From: Pegoplata infirma
Lineage: Eukaryota > Arthropoda > Insecta > Diptera > Anthomyiidae
DNA: 64,000 nt
Direction of reading: 5' to 3'
Assembly (NCBI GenBank): GCA_963921195.1
Contig: OY992537.1
Span: 51,856,313-51,920,312 of the forward strand
Part shown: positions 1 through 9,732 of the stretch, one piece after another
How the letters are laid out: each line of letters opens with the position of its first letter
Numbering within the stretch: the first letter of the stretch is position 1
Notes under the pieces: generated by a model
Seen by the model: the letters and a program-made list of their open reading frames with translations, nothing else
The model's database searches: none
What the model was told of the DNA's origin: nothing
Program-made: the position numbers and the translations under genes

Positions 1-738
1 GCAAAAGGCCCTAACTAACAAAAAATTCAAAATCAGTTTTTTGATTGCTTCTGGATTTAAAACAACTGGATTTAAAACAACAGAAATAACATACACGTCT
101 CCACAAAAAATTAGCGCTGCATAAAAAAAATTTGCGATTTTATGGCCAAAATTTAAAAACATGTGATTTTGGGCAAACGCCAATGGACGTAACTAAAAAA
201 AACTTTTTTAATATTTTTTGATTGATTTTGATTCATATTACACTCAAAAAATTATGTTAGTAAAATCAACTGAAAATGTCAGTTAAAATAACTACTTTGT
301 CAGTTGTTTTGGGGTCAACTACTTTTTCAGTTAAATCAACTAACAATGTTAGTTATTTTAACTGACAAAAAACAACTGACTTATGTAGTAAAAACTACTA
401 ACATTTGTAGTCAAAATAACTAATATGTAGTAAAAATAAAATAAACAATATATATTTTTTCAAAAAATTTTTCAGAGAAAAAAAATTTAAGACCAAATTT
501 TTTTCCAAGTTTTTTTTTTTAAATAGTTGTGAAAAATAAAATTTTTTTTTTTTTTTGGAAAAAACTGAAAATTTTTCAGAAATAAAGAAAATAAAATTAA
601 CTACTTTAAATAACTTTTACTACATTACAGTACTTTTTTTTAGTTACTCAAAAAAACGATTTAAAATAACTAACAGAAAAATAATACAGTTTTTTGCTTC
701 TCCTGAAAAATTAATAAATGTTAGTTAGGGCCTTTTGC
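1..738. mobile_element. TIR element (MITE-like), at window edge
   Basis: The first 20 bases, GCAAAAGGCCCTAACTAACA, recur as an exact reverse complement at 719-738, giving a 738 bp element with 20 bp terminal inverted repeats. The interior is AT-rich and full of short AACTAC/AGTTAT-type words, with no coding capacity. A second, 5'-end copy lies at 51155, with matching interior words. The true left end could lie just outside the window. The superfamily is not resolved. Confidence 0.75.
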
Positions 739-1190
739 GTTTTAGGCAGTGTTGGCTACCGTTACCCTTTCAATACCGTTACCGATTAAAAACCCTTTGA
801 TATTGACTACCGTTACCGTTACCAATACCGAAATAAAAAATTTTAAATACCGTTACCGATAAAAAACCGTTACCTTTATTCGGATATTTACCGGTATTAT
901 ATCGGTTTTGTTTCGGTTGTCTTAATATTACTTATTTTTTCTGGATTAAAAACAGTAAAATATTTTTAATATACGTAAAATAAAAAAAAAATAGTTTATT
1001 GCCAATCGTATTGTTATTTGGACAAATCCAATGATAATGTCGGTCTAACCAATGACCACATTCGCAATAAACAAAATTTTGGCAAAGTAAATGTGGAAAT
1101 CGGTCTAACCAATGATCACATTCCCAATTCACTTAAAAAGTTCCAAAGAGAAATGTTGGTGCCACTTATTGTAAACATTCTCCAGTGGGA

Positions 1191-1306
1191 AGAGACAAAC
1201 CTGAATTGTTGCAAATCGCTAAAGTGTTTCTGGCGGTGTCATCCATGCAGCTAAGCGTGGAGAGATGTTGTTATGGAGTTAGATACATAATGAGCCCTAC
1301 TCGTAC
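1191..1306 (+). pseudogene. hAT transposase C-terminal (hATC dimerization) remnant
   Basis: The frame beginning at 1191 reads RDKPELLQIAKVFLAVSS, then MQLSVERCCYGVRYIMSPTR. This matches the conserved dimerization region of hAT transposases: a hydrophobic helix, a Ser-Ser/Ser-Val-Glu-Arg segment, then an R..MSP..R tail. An ATG-initiated frame through the same DNA (1018-1254) is a shadow. The remnant is only about 39 codons long, and no DDE catalytic region is visible upstream. It identifies the host element (747-3296) as hAT-derived. I am fairly sure of the family and certain that it is not functional. Confidence 0.65.
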
Positions 1307-1741
1307 ACTCAGAAAAAAAATCTGTCGAAAAGTCTGTAAAACAACTTTCAGTTTGAATTAGAAATTTTTTAGCAGATTTTAAAATCGATATTTTACCTGA
1401 ATTCTGTCTTTCAGTTTTAGAGAATAACAATTTTTTTCTGTATTTTTACTGACTCTATTTGCTGAATTTATTACGATTATTTATATTTGTTCAAATTTCA
1501 GCAGATTATTTTGCAATTTTACAAAAATTTTTTGATAAAATTTTTTTTAAAAAAGTAATAAATTTTTTTTTAATTCAAATTTAATTAAAAAAAACATTCC
1601 CTGAAACATCCAAGTTTTTATCCTGTCGATTTTTTTTATCAACGTACCACTCAATTTCGATATTCAGGCTGTTTATTTGAAATCAGCAGGTTTTTCTGCT
1701 TTCCTGACGGTTTTTTCTTCAGATTCTACCTAGATTGTCCA

Positions 1742-2836
1742 CCCGGGTGAAAATGAACATGTATGTTCATACATGATCATACATGATACCCTGTATGATA
1801 GTACATGAACAATATATGGAAATGTATGTCATATATGGGAGCATATATGAACATACACACGTAATGTAATATTCCATATATGTGAATGTATGCAACTATG
1901 TGTGGAAAGGTATATGTCATACACCTTCATATATGCTACGCATCTGCATAGCATACATGTCTTAAAAACATTTTTGTTTTAAGGTTGGGTTCGGCAAAAC
2001 TTTGCAAAATTGGACGAAGTTCATGTATGGGCTCAGTCTGAAAAAGTCTTTCGGTCGGACAATAATGATCATACATCATCAAGATTGATTATAATTTTTG
2101 TATTCTATAGGCGAATATGAACGGCACTAACGTAAACAACCAAATTTAGAAGAAAATGCGAACACTTTGACGGTATTACTATCAGAGCTGCGAAGGATTT
2201 CATTCCTTAATTAGATTTGGTGTTCTGAATTAAACTTTAATGATTGCGTTCCCAATCACAATTTATCGAATGATTTTACACTTGATTTTAAAATATGCGC
2301 ATTCGATTTCTTTTACATTTGACCATGAAATTGAATGCGTAATTTTTTATAAATTCGATTTTTAAAAGTCTCATGAATAATAAAAAAATTAAATAAAGAA
2401 TGCATTCAATTTTTAAAATTCTCGTAAACAGGAATTCGATTTAATGGTAAAAATCGAATCCATTCCAAGAAATATTGATATTTAAAGATAATTGTATTCA
2501 GTGACTATTAAAATCGAATGTATTTTATTTGTGAATTCATTCGAAAAGTGGTTAATTCTTCGAAGCTTTGATTACCCTAAAGTATCATAAAGTATATTTT
2601 TAAAATATTCGTTGGTTTTTATTAAAAAAACAGTGTCATAAATTAATACAAATTATTTATATTTGAAAAAATTTCAATTAATAGACGTTTTATGAAAAAA
2701 AAAAATTGTACATACAAATTCATGTATGACAATGTATGATCATTAATGTACATGTACCCTCAAATTACGGATATGCACATGTATGGACATCCATACATGC
2801 ATCATATATGAACATACATGCTAATTTTCACCCGGG
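1742..2836. mobile_element. Foldback element with CCCGGG termini
   Basis: Both ends carry CCCGGGTGAAAAT in inverted orientation, followed on each side by long runs of CATGTATG/CATACATG words that can fold back. It lies inside the 747-3296 hAT-like element and is interrupted by the 2183-2570 hAT MITE. No target duplication is clear. The CCCGGG ends stand out in this AT-rich context. Confidence 0.6.
2183..2570. mobile_element. hAT MITE, CAGAGCTKCGAAG family, copy 1
   Basis: This 388 bp element has inverted ends (CAGAGCTGCGAAGGA and CGAAGCTTTG). It is flanked by ATTACTAT on the left and ATTACCCT on the right, an 8-bp duplication with two mismatches. Its end sequence, including GGATTTCATTCCTTAATT, is shared with the right end of the larger copy at 42971-46058, so both belong to one family. 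It contains many CGAATGCATTCGATTT words and no ORF. Confidence 0.75.
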
Positions 2837-3304
2837 CAGTCATAAATTTAGCAAACCACATCACGTAATTGGCAGATTTCTCAAATGGCTTAAAATGCAG
2901 ATCTCTGATATTGCTTAAAATGCATATTTTTTTGCTTGTTGTACAAATGTGCCTCTACGATCATGAGTTCGTATTTGTTGAATTACAATATTGCGTGAAT
3001 TTTTTAATTAAATTCTGAGTTAATTCATAGTATTTAATACTAGTACATATGTATATTATTATGTATAGAAAATATACTAAGTTTAACAGTTTTTTTTAAA
3101 TATTTTTACATGTTTTTAACAAATTTGTGACTTGTTAACATTTTATTCATAATACCGGTACGTACCAGTATTGATGTTTCGGTAACGGTTAACCGTCAAC
3201 GAAAAAATCGAAAATACCGTTATCTTTACCGTTACCGATATAAAAAATATCTGATACCAATACCGTTACCGTTATTCGTTTCGGTTGCCAACCCTGGTTT
3301 TAGG

Positions 3305-3927
3305 TAACGATATATTTGGTAAAATTTAAAATATTTTTTTTTTTTGTAAAAAAAAACGTGAATTTTAAGTAAATTTTTACTTAGCACAATTAAAAAGTTA
3401 CTTAAAAATTTTTTTTTTGGTAAACATTCAATAATTTTTTTAATAGTTTATTAAATTGTTTACTGCTTCAAAATTGAGTAATTTTTTACTCAATATTACT
3501 AAAAATTTACTACAATTTTTTTTATTTTTTTCTGTGATAGTTAATAGTAAATATTTTACTTATTTTTTCTAACATGTGTTAAAAAAAACAAATCACTTGC
3601 CATATTTAGCTAAAAAACTGTTAACTACTAAATCGATCATTTGTTTAGAAACTTTTTTTTTAAGATAATAAAATTTGCTGATAAAACGAAAAATAAACAA
3701 ACAATTAATATTTAGTGACTTTGCGAAAACGCCCGAAATATTAAGATTTTTTGAAGTTCATTGTTCATTGTGTTTAGATGACGTAAATAATTGGTCATAA
3801 ATTAGCGTATGACAAAAATCTGTTTTCCAAATCTTGATATCGCCAATTCATAGCGATATATGAGGCATTCCACATCAAATGACCTGTGAATTTCTGAATA
3901 GGCTGAATGGATAGCCCTATAGTAAAC
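3305..3927. other. AT-rich intergenic DNA
   Basis: No gene, clear repeat boundary or RNA signal was found. The stretch is AT-rich with short recurring TTACTTA/AATTTTAC words. Confidence 0.6.
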
Positions 3928-4162
3928 TACACTCAAAATAATTCTACAGTAAAAGGTTTAGTAAGTGATATTGTACCAAAATCTACTAATTCGTTACTAA
4001 TTTTAGTATCTTCAAAGTACTAACATTAGTAATTTTTACTGGATTTGACTAATATTAGTTAAAAATTTTAGTATTGGTTACCAATTTCTGCACTAGGTCC
4101 TTTTGGATTAAAATTAGTTAAATTTTTAGTATTGAATACCCACGTTTTTTTTTTTGGGTGTA
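3928..4162. mobile_element. Short TA-flanked MITE (CACTCAAAA / TTTTGGGTG)
   Basis: It starts TACACTCAAAATAATTC and ends TTTTTGGGTGTA, so it has short inverted ends bounded by TA dinucleotides. The interior is made of ACTAATTTTAGTA-type words and can fold on itself. The TA duplication suggests Tc1/mariner-type mobilisation, which is an inference. Confidence 0.55.
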
Positions 4163-4415
4163 AGAAAATTGATTTTTTGGTTTTTCAATTTTTCAAAAAC
4201 TGCGCTTCGGAGGCGTGGTAAAAAATGGTCAAATTTGTGACGAGTTGCCTTGTTTAAATATTTATCAAATTTAAAATGGAATGCACCACAATCTCGTATA
4301 TTTTTGTATGGGCAATCGATTAAAATATTTTTTTTTTAGAAAATTTTCAGAACCGGTTCTGAAATTTTCCATTTTTTAAAAAAGTTACTTTATCAAAAAC
4401 CCGACCACTTTTTAT

Positions 4416-5032
4416 TTTTATACCCAACACTTAGTGATAGAGGGTATATATAAGTTTGTCATTCCGTTTGTAACTCATCGAAATATCGGTCTGGGACCCC
4501 ATAAAGTATGTATATTTATGATGCCCGATCGATTCTAAGACATTCTAGCGATGTCCGTCATTCCGTCAGTCTGTCTGTCTGTGGAAAATGCTGTCACGGA
4601 CAAAATATTGCACAGAGATGACTGAAACTTAACATATTTATTGGAAGTTCTCCCGAGAAGTTTGGTATTGCATTTGAGCGATATCGGTTCAGCGGTGCAA
4701 AAGGTATGAACGAAAATGTAAGTACACCTCAAAAATTTCAGTACATTCAACATAACCTAAAAATACAAAATGCTTTAATTCGGCTTCTGGTTGACATATG
4801 TGAACATAATTGAATGCCAAATGGTATTTAAACATGTACGAACATATTTATTGACAATAAAAAAAAATCGCGGATTTTTTTACCAAAATTTTTTTTCGCG
4901 GAAATTTTTTTTTCAAAAATTTTTTTTTTTTCAAAAGTAATTTCCTTTTAAATATAGTTTTTTGCAATAATCTTTTTGAAATTGTGGAGGGTATCACTAC
5001 ATTCGGCAAGGCCGAATTTAACTTTTTTACTT
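4416..5032 (+). mobile_element. DINE-1-like (Helentron-type) non-autonomous element
   Basis: The 5' end reads TATACCCAACAC and folds with GAGGGTATATA 20 bases later. Then come the GGGACCCCATAAAGTATG block, a GTCTGTCTGTCTG microsatellite and finally a terminal hairpin TTCGGCAAGGCCGAA (5002-5016), followed by an AT-rich tail ending TTACTT. This order (5' ATACCC inverted repeat, CCCCATAAAGTATATATAT, CCGTCTGTCTG, 3' stem-loop, short T-rich terminus) is the architecture I know from Drosophila DINE-1/DNAREP1. No CTRR terminus is present, as expected for Helentrons. It contains an uninterrupted version (4930-4945) of the site where a MITE is inserted at 52328-52835. Confidence 0.8.
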
Positions 5033-5340
5033 AAGTTTAGATGTTTGTTTATCCACACAAAAAAATTCAGACATGTGTTTTTCGTTTTTTTAGAGGAAAT
5101 CGCATTTGAATATTAAATTTCATAACAATTTTGTAATTTGTTTGTATTTTCTTGTTTTAACATGGCGAATGAGTATTAAATATTAGCATAAATGTTATTC
5201 ATACGCTACGTTGAAACAAGAAAATACAAGCAAATTACTAAATTGTTACGAAACTCAAAATTCAAATGCAATTTTCTCGAAAAAACGAAAAACGCATGTC
5301 TGAATTTTCTTTTTGTGTGGATAGACAAACATCTAAACTT
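5033..5340. mobile_element. Palindromic MITE, long near-perfect hairpin
   Basis: The left arm starts AAGTTTAGATGTTTG and the right arm ends CAAACATCTAAACTT, with about 150 bp arms pairing almost throughout, including TCCACACAAAAAAATTCAGA and its inverse. The whole 308 bp would fold into one stem with a small loop. There is no coding capacity. It abuts the 3' end of the preceding DINE-1-like copy. Confidence 0.75.
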
Positions 5341-6445
5341 ACAAAAGATAAATAAAAAAAAAAAAGTGACCGGAATTTTGATAAATTGACTTTTTTAAAA
5401 AATGGAAAATTTCAGAACAGATTCTGAAAATTTTACAAAAAAAAAATTTAGTCGATAGCAAATACAAAACTATACAAGAAATTTATGGTCTTAGGCAGGT
5501 TAAGTTCGTAAAGGGTCAAAATCGGGCCAGGGGGAAAAAAGTTCCCCCCTGAAGAACTAAACCAGCCTCTGAAAAACTTAATTTTTTACGTGTTTTTTTT
5601 TTGTATTTTTGCCAAATAAATTAAACATTTTTATGGTAGAAAAAAATTAAAGTCATGAACTATGACCTGGGGAATTAAAAAATGTTTTTTGCCCCCTCCC
5701 CCTCTTTAGAGCGTGGATATAAAAAAAGAAAATGTTCAAAATCCTGCTATGAAAATGTTCAAAATCCTGCTATGAAAATGTTCAAAATCCTGCTATGAAA
5801 ATGTTCAAAATCCTGCTATGAAAATGTTCAAAATCCTGCTAAATGTCAGTTTCTTTCAGTCCGCCTACTTTTGTGGGCGTGGATTAAAAAAATATTATAA
5901 ATAATAAATTATTCTATGGGAATATCATAGTTTTAATTAGTAAAGGAAATAATGAGCCTCGAGCTAAAAAAAACCTACTCAAAATATATTATAAATAAAA
6001 ATAAAATTGTCTAACTCAAGTGTAAATATCATAATAAATTATTTTGGTGTCCAAAATTCCCACCCCTCCCCCTCCCTCAAAAAAAGTTCTCTAGTAAGAT
6101 GTAATTATTTTTACTTTTTGGAGGATATAATAGATTCCGCACAGCCGAATATAACACTCACTTTTTTTTTGTATATTTGTTCAGTAAATGAAACATTTTT
6201 GTACCATATGAAGTTCATCGACCTGAACTTGAGCCAAGGGAAATGGTGAAGACCATTTTTGGCCCCGCCCCTTTTTTGGGGGCGTGGATATAAACAGATA
6301 ATTGAAATAATTATAAAATTCTATTAAATTTGTGCAAAAACCATTATTTATCCATTTGTCAACATTAATCACGGGAGGTGTCCCCCAACGTCACCCGCCG
6401 TACCCGTGTTAAGTTGTAGGGTGAGTTAAATGTCGTATTATGAAG
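5341..6445 (+). mobile_element. DINE-1-like remnants and flanking sequence
   Basis: This is a patchwork of internal and 3' DINE-1-like segments. It includes the CAGGGGGAAAAAAGTTCC block (about 5530), GGGCGTGGAT blocks near 5710, 5875 and 6280, and a terminal hairpin TTCCGCACAGCCGAA (6135-6149) followed by TATAACACTCACTT. At least two partial copies are represented, the second starting after the hairpin. A 23-bp tandem array sits inside (5728-5841). The final 130 bp before 6445 show nothing. Confidence 0.6.
5728..5841 (+). repeat. 23-bp tandem repeat, about 5 copies
   Basis: The unit GAAAATGTTCAAAATCCTGC plus TAT is repeated almost perfectly five times, with the last copy losing its final base. 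It lies within a DINE-1-like remnant. Such internal minisatellites are a known DINE-1 feature. The near-identity of the copies suggests recent expansion. Confidence 0.9.
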
Positions 6446-6996
6446 TAGAGATGGGCGCGTGAGTAACATTTGATTCACACTCACTCACGCTCACGAGAGG
6501 ATTTTTCCAATCACGCACACTCAGTCACGACCAAATTTTTTTTACTCACACTCACCCACAATTACATGAATAAATTTAAGAAAATTTACACTCACGTGCA
6601 CTCACACAAGCATCACACACACTCACGTTGACTCACACTCACGAAACTTATTTATACAAACAAAAAATAAATTTAAAAAATCTTACGAAATTTTGAGCAA
6701 AATTTAAAGTTTAGGCAAATTTATTTTTCTGCTTTTTTCGGGACAAAATTTTAAGTTTAGCCAGATGTAACAAATTTTAATTGTTTTTTTTCGTGGCGAA
6801 AGATAATATGAAGCTAAAATAAATCACACAAGAAATTTAACTCACGCACACTCACTCACGCAAAAATCTTACTCACGCAAACTTACTTACGCATTTTTTT
6901 ATCCACTCACAATCACGTGAGTAAAATTAGTTTCAGTCACCCTCTTGCATGATCACACGTTAATCACGTTCTAATCTGCTCACGTGCCCATCTCTA
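6446..6996. mobile_element. hAT MITE, TAGAGATGGGC family (ACTCACGC-rich)
   Basis: The inverted ends are TAGAGATGGGCGCGTGAG and CTCACGTGCCCATCTCTA. The 8-bp flanks TTATGAAG (6438-6445) and TTATAAAG (6997-7004) differ at one base. The 551 bp interior is built of CTCACGCACACTCAC words and has no ORF. Related fragments occur at 39940-40065 (in an Mnn1 intron) and in the 61985-63778 element. Confidence 0.75.
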
Positions 6997-7004
6997 TTAT
7001 AAAG

Positions 7005-8006
7005 TATTCAGCACATTAACAAGCGCCGTCTAGATAATTTTATTTATACGGTATTTACACCAACGAAAACAACTTGTTTTTGAATATTTTTTTGGTTTTT
7101 GGCAAAAACTACATAAATTTTACATACAATTTAAAAACTGCGTTGCCAACTAAAACTGGACAAAAACTAGAATTTAGGTTGTGGTCTATGCTACTATTAA
7201 TTCAGTGTGAATGTTTTTTTCAATTTTCTTTTGGTAAAAACGAATGTCAAAATAAAAATATTTGTTTTTTTGTGAAATTAATATTCAAATCTTTTAAAAA
7301 AGTAAATAAATATGTAATTTAATTTTTTTAATAACGTGTGGCTATTGTAATTTTGTGTTTTTTAGTGAATTTAGAAAATAATTAATTTGATTTGACAAAC
7401 AAAAACTCTTTTTATTCGGTGTAAACAGTTTGGTTTTCCAAAATGCTTTTTTGCCAAAAACAAGTTATATGGAGTTCACACTAGCGACCTTAAACAAGTT
7501 GTTCAACAAAACACCAGTAGCAGAATAAAAAAGTAATGGACACAGAACAAAGACTTTTTTAAACATCTCACTCTTGAACACTTCAAAACAGCAAGTGTGA
7601 ACGCCGTATTAGTTTTTGTTTGGTCTAAACCATAGAAAAAAAAATAGAAATGAAACAGAGTCGTATTTCGCTTGAATAAGTATTAGTGACAGCACATTAT
7701 GTAACTTTTGACGTTTACTAAAAACAATGCAACATAAAGGAGAACAACAACAAAGCAAACATCAAAAGCGAAAAAAAAGTTTTTAAACTATCAATAGTGC
7801 GTATTATATTTAAAAAAACGTTGAATTAAGCAAAATAAATAATAAATTTAATTAAATAAAAGACAAATTGCATTTTTTATAAACAAAGAATCTAATTTGA
7901 TATTAAATACGTGTGAGATGATGAAGAACAAGCATTTTGCCACCATATTGGAAAATACATCAAATACAACACTGCGTACCTTCTAATCTTTTCTATGGTC
8001 TAAACA
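7005..8006. other. Intergenic DNA, nothing identified
   Basis: AT-rich sequence. A weak inverted relation exists between AACAACTTGTTTTTG (about 7067) and CAAAAACAAGTTAT (about 7457), perhaps an old MITE, but no ends or target duplication can be fixed. No coding sequence was recognised. Confidence 0.4.
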
Positions 8007-9118
8007 TACACGCAAAAAAAAAAATCTGTGTAAGATTGAGCAATCCTACTTGGTAAAACTTTTTTCATACCAAAAAAATTTTTTTACCAAATTTTTGCTA
8101 AAATTATGCTTGTCGATGTTAAAGTAACATAATTCATTTTTTATGTAAAATAACCAAGTAGCTTGCACAATAACGCAAATTACTTGCTCAAAAATTTATC
8201 GAAAGAAAACAACAAAAAAAAAAAATAACAAATACAGACCTCCATTTTCATATTGTATTTTTGTGTGCGTGCTTCGTTTTTTTTTGTGTTATAAAAACGT
8301 AAAAAGGAAATTGATAAATAAAATTAAAATAAATTAATAAATAAAAATAAATAATTAGTTTTTTTAAAAGATAAATAAATGTAAAATAAAAAAAATGCTA
8401 AAGTTAATTTTGCTGTCATAACTTAAAACACCATTCATTTAGCAAAACCAATGGCGTCCCAGACGTTTGTTTCAATGAATTACAAATGGAATGATAAAGT
8501 GAGTATACCCCTATTCCGAAGACACCAATAAGGTTTAATAGATTTTTTGTTAAAAATTAGTGTTTGGTAATAATTTTCTATTTTTACAGGGTACTGCTAA
8601 ATAAATATTTGAAGCTATGGCGATAATAATTTTCTATTTTTACAGGATGCTATTAAATAAATTCGTGACGCTATAGCGGATCCTTCACTTCAAGAAAAAG
8701 CGTAGGCAGCAGTCACTGGAGAAAATTGTACATAAAGGATCAGTTGGTCGGTGGTAATTAAAATCCTACACAACATTTGTTATATTAATATGGATTTATT
8801 ATGTGAAATATTTGAATTCAACAAATTTACAAATTTTTACAAAAAATTTATAGAAAATTTATTTTAGCATAAATGGGGTAATTTTTAGCATTATTTTTAG
8901 TCACCTTTTCTAATAATTTTGGTATATTTCACCACATTTCTTTTGGTATATTTTACCAAGTTTTTGCTTAAATAGCATTAGCATTTTCTTCAAAATTTTT
9001 TACATAAGTGTTTTGGCTAAATTACGAAAACTACTTCGTCGGTTGTAGTTTTAGCATATTTTTGGTAAAATTATGCCAGATTTTTGCTCACTCCGACACA
9101 GATTTTTTTTTGCGTGTA
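8007..9118. mobile_element. TA-flanked MITE family A, copy 1
   Basis: It starts TACACGCAAAAAAA and ends TTTTTTTTTGCGTGTA. The family is shared with 41559-42843 and with the outer element starting at 41499. The TA duplication is proven by the nested arrangement at 41559, where one copy interrupts another at a TA. Near 8452-8510 it contains an antisense piece of a DINE-1-like 5' end (the GGGACCCCATA and TTTGTCATTCC region inverted). Compared with the other copy it looks like an internal deletion derivative. Its right end is about 230 bp upstream of the Sem1 start codon, so it could influence that promoter. Confidence 0.8.
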
Positions 9119-9349
9119 GTATTAAACTAAAATCCAAAAGAACAATTTTTTTGTTTCATTTCATTCTGTTCTCAATGTGATTATTAACGCCTAAAATTTG
9201 TCGATTGGACATTGTCATATGAACACTCTCTGACAGATGACTCGGCATTACTTTTTTGTCAAAAGAAATAAAAAAACGAACAGAAATAGCAAGGAAATTT
9301 GCCAAATTTGTTATAAATTTTAATTTACAATTGTAAAATCTATACAAAA

Positions 9350-9637
9350 ATGTCTGCCGATAAAGAAAAAACTACTACAACTAAAGGCGATTTAGGTTTA
9401 TTGGAGGAAGATGATGAATTTGAGGAATTCCCAGCAGAAGGTTGAGCAACCAAAAATTGTATGCTTTTAGCATGTTTTAACTTTTTGGTTTTTCTTTCTC
9501 CCATAGATTTCAATGCCGTCAATGAAGATGAGGATGAAGTAAATGTTTGGGAAGATAATTGGGATGATGATAATGTGGAAGATGATTTCAATGTACAACT
9601 CAAGGCCCATTTAGAAAAACAAGCTATGGAAACGTAA
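9350..9637 (+). CDS. Sem1: Sem1/Dss1, 26S proteasome lid small acidic subunit
   Basis: The coding exons are 9350-9440 and 9507-9637. The intron (9441-9506, 66 nt) starts GTTGAG and ends with TTTCTCCCATAG. The spliced product is 73 aa, the usual size for the DSS1/SEM1 family. It carries the family signatures: the acidic stretch [17 protein letters not shown], the second acidic/Trp block [16 protein letters not shown], and a C-terminal helix QLKAHLEK ending MET. Family knowledge: this is a mostly disordered acidic protein that is a stoichiometric subunit of the 26S proteasome lid, binds and stabilises BRCA2, and takes part in other PCI-domain complexes such as TREX-2. The two Trp-containing acidic motifs bind partners and ubiquitin. 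Translation starts at the first ATG in a CAAAAATG context. It converges with Nuf2, stop to stop, with 95 bp between. A long serine-rich frame on the other strand is a shadow of the acidic codons. Confidence 0.95.
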
Positions 9638-9732
9638 ATAAAAATGCAACAATATGGAATATTTTTTTTAGGCATTTAAGCAAGTTTTTTTTAAGATAAA
9701 TTAAAAGTAAAACAAAAACAAAAAAAGTAACT

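Larger units (their letters stand above)
747..3296 (+). mobile_element. hAT-like DNA transposon, degenerate, hosting nested elements
   Basis: The element starts CAGTGTTGGCTACCG and ends with the near-inverted GGTTGCCAACCCTG. It is flanked by a perfect 8-bp direct repeat GTTTTAGG (739-746 and 3297-3304). The 8-bp target duplication, the CAG..CTG ends and a transposase C-terminal remnant at 1191-1306 support hAT. Subterminal regions at both ends are dense in TACCGTTACCG words. The interior carries a foldback element (1742-2836), which itself holds a hAT MITE (2183-2570). Neither strand encodes a full transposase. Confidence 0.8.

Noticed and set aside
1018..1254. 78-codon ORF as a gene
   Set aside because: Its frame differs from the hAT transposase remnant in the same DNA; the recognisable protein is in another frame.
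4416..5032. Canonical Helitron
   Set aside because: There is a 3' hairpin but no CTRR end and no TC start. The motif order matches DINE-1/Helentron instead.
8452..8700. Apparent captured exons in MITE A (MSYKWNDK before a GTGAGT donor, TTTTTACAG acceptor, then IREAIADP)
   Set aside because: The exon-like part is the reverse complement of a DINE-1-like 5' end (TTTGTCATTCC, GGGACC). The same GAATGACAAAGTGAGTATT string occurs in the minus-strand DINE copy at 22804. The downstream piece has an in-frame TAA. No gene capture is needed.
9340..9675. 111-codon serine-rich minus-strand ORF
   Set aside because: It is antisense to Sem1; GAA/GAT codons read as Ser/Phe on the other strand.
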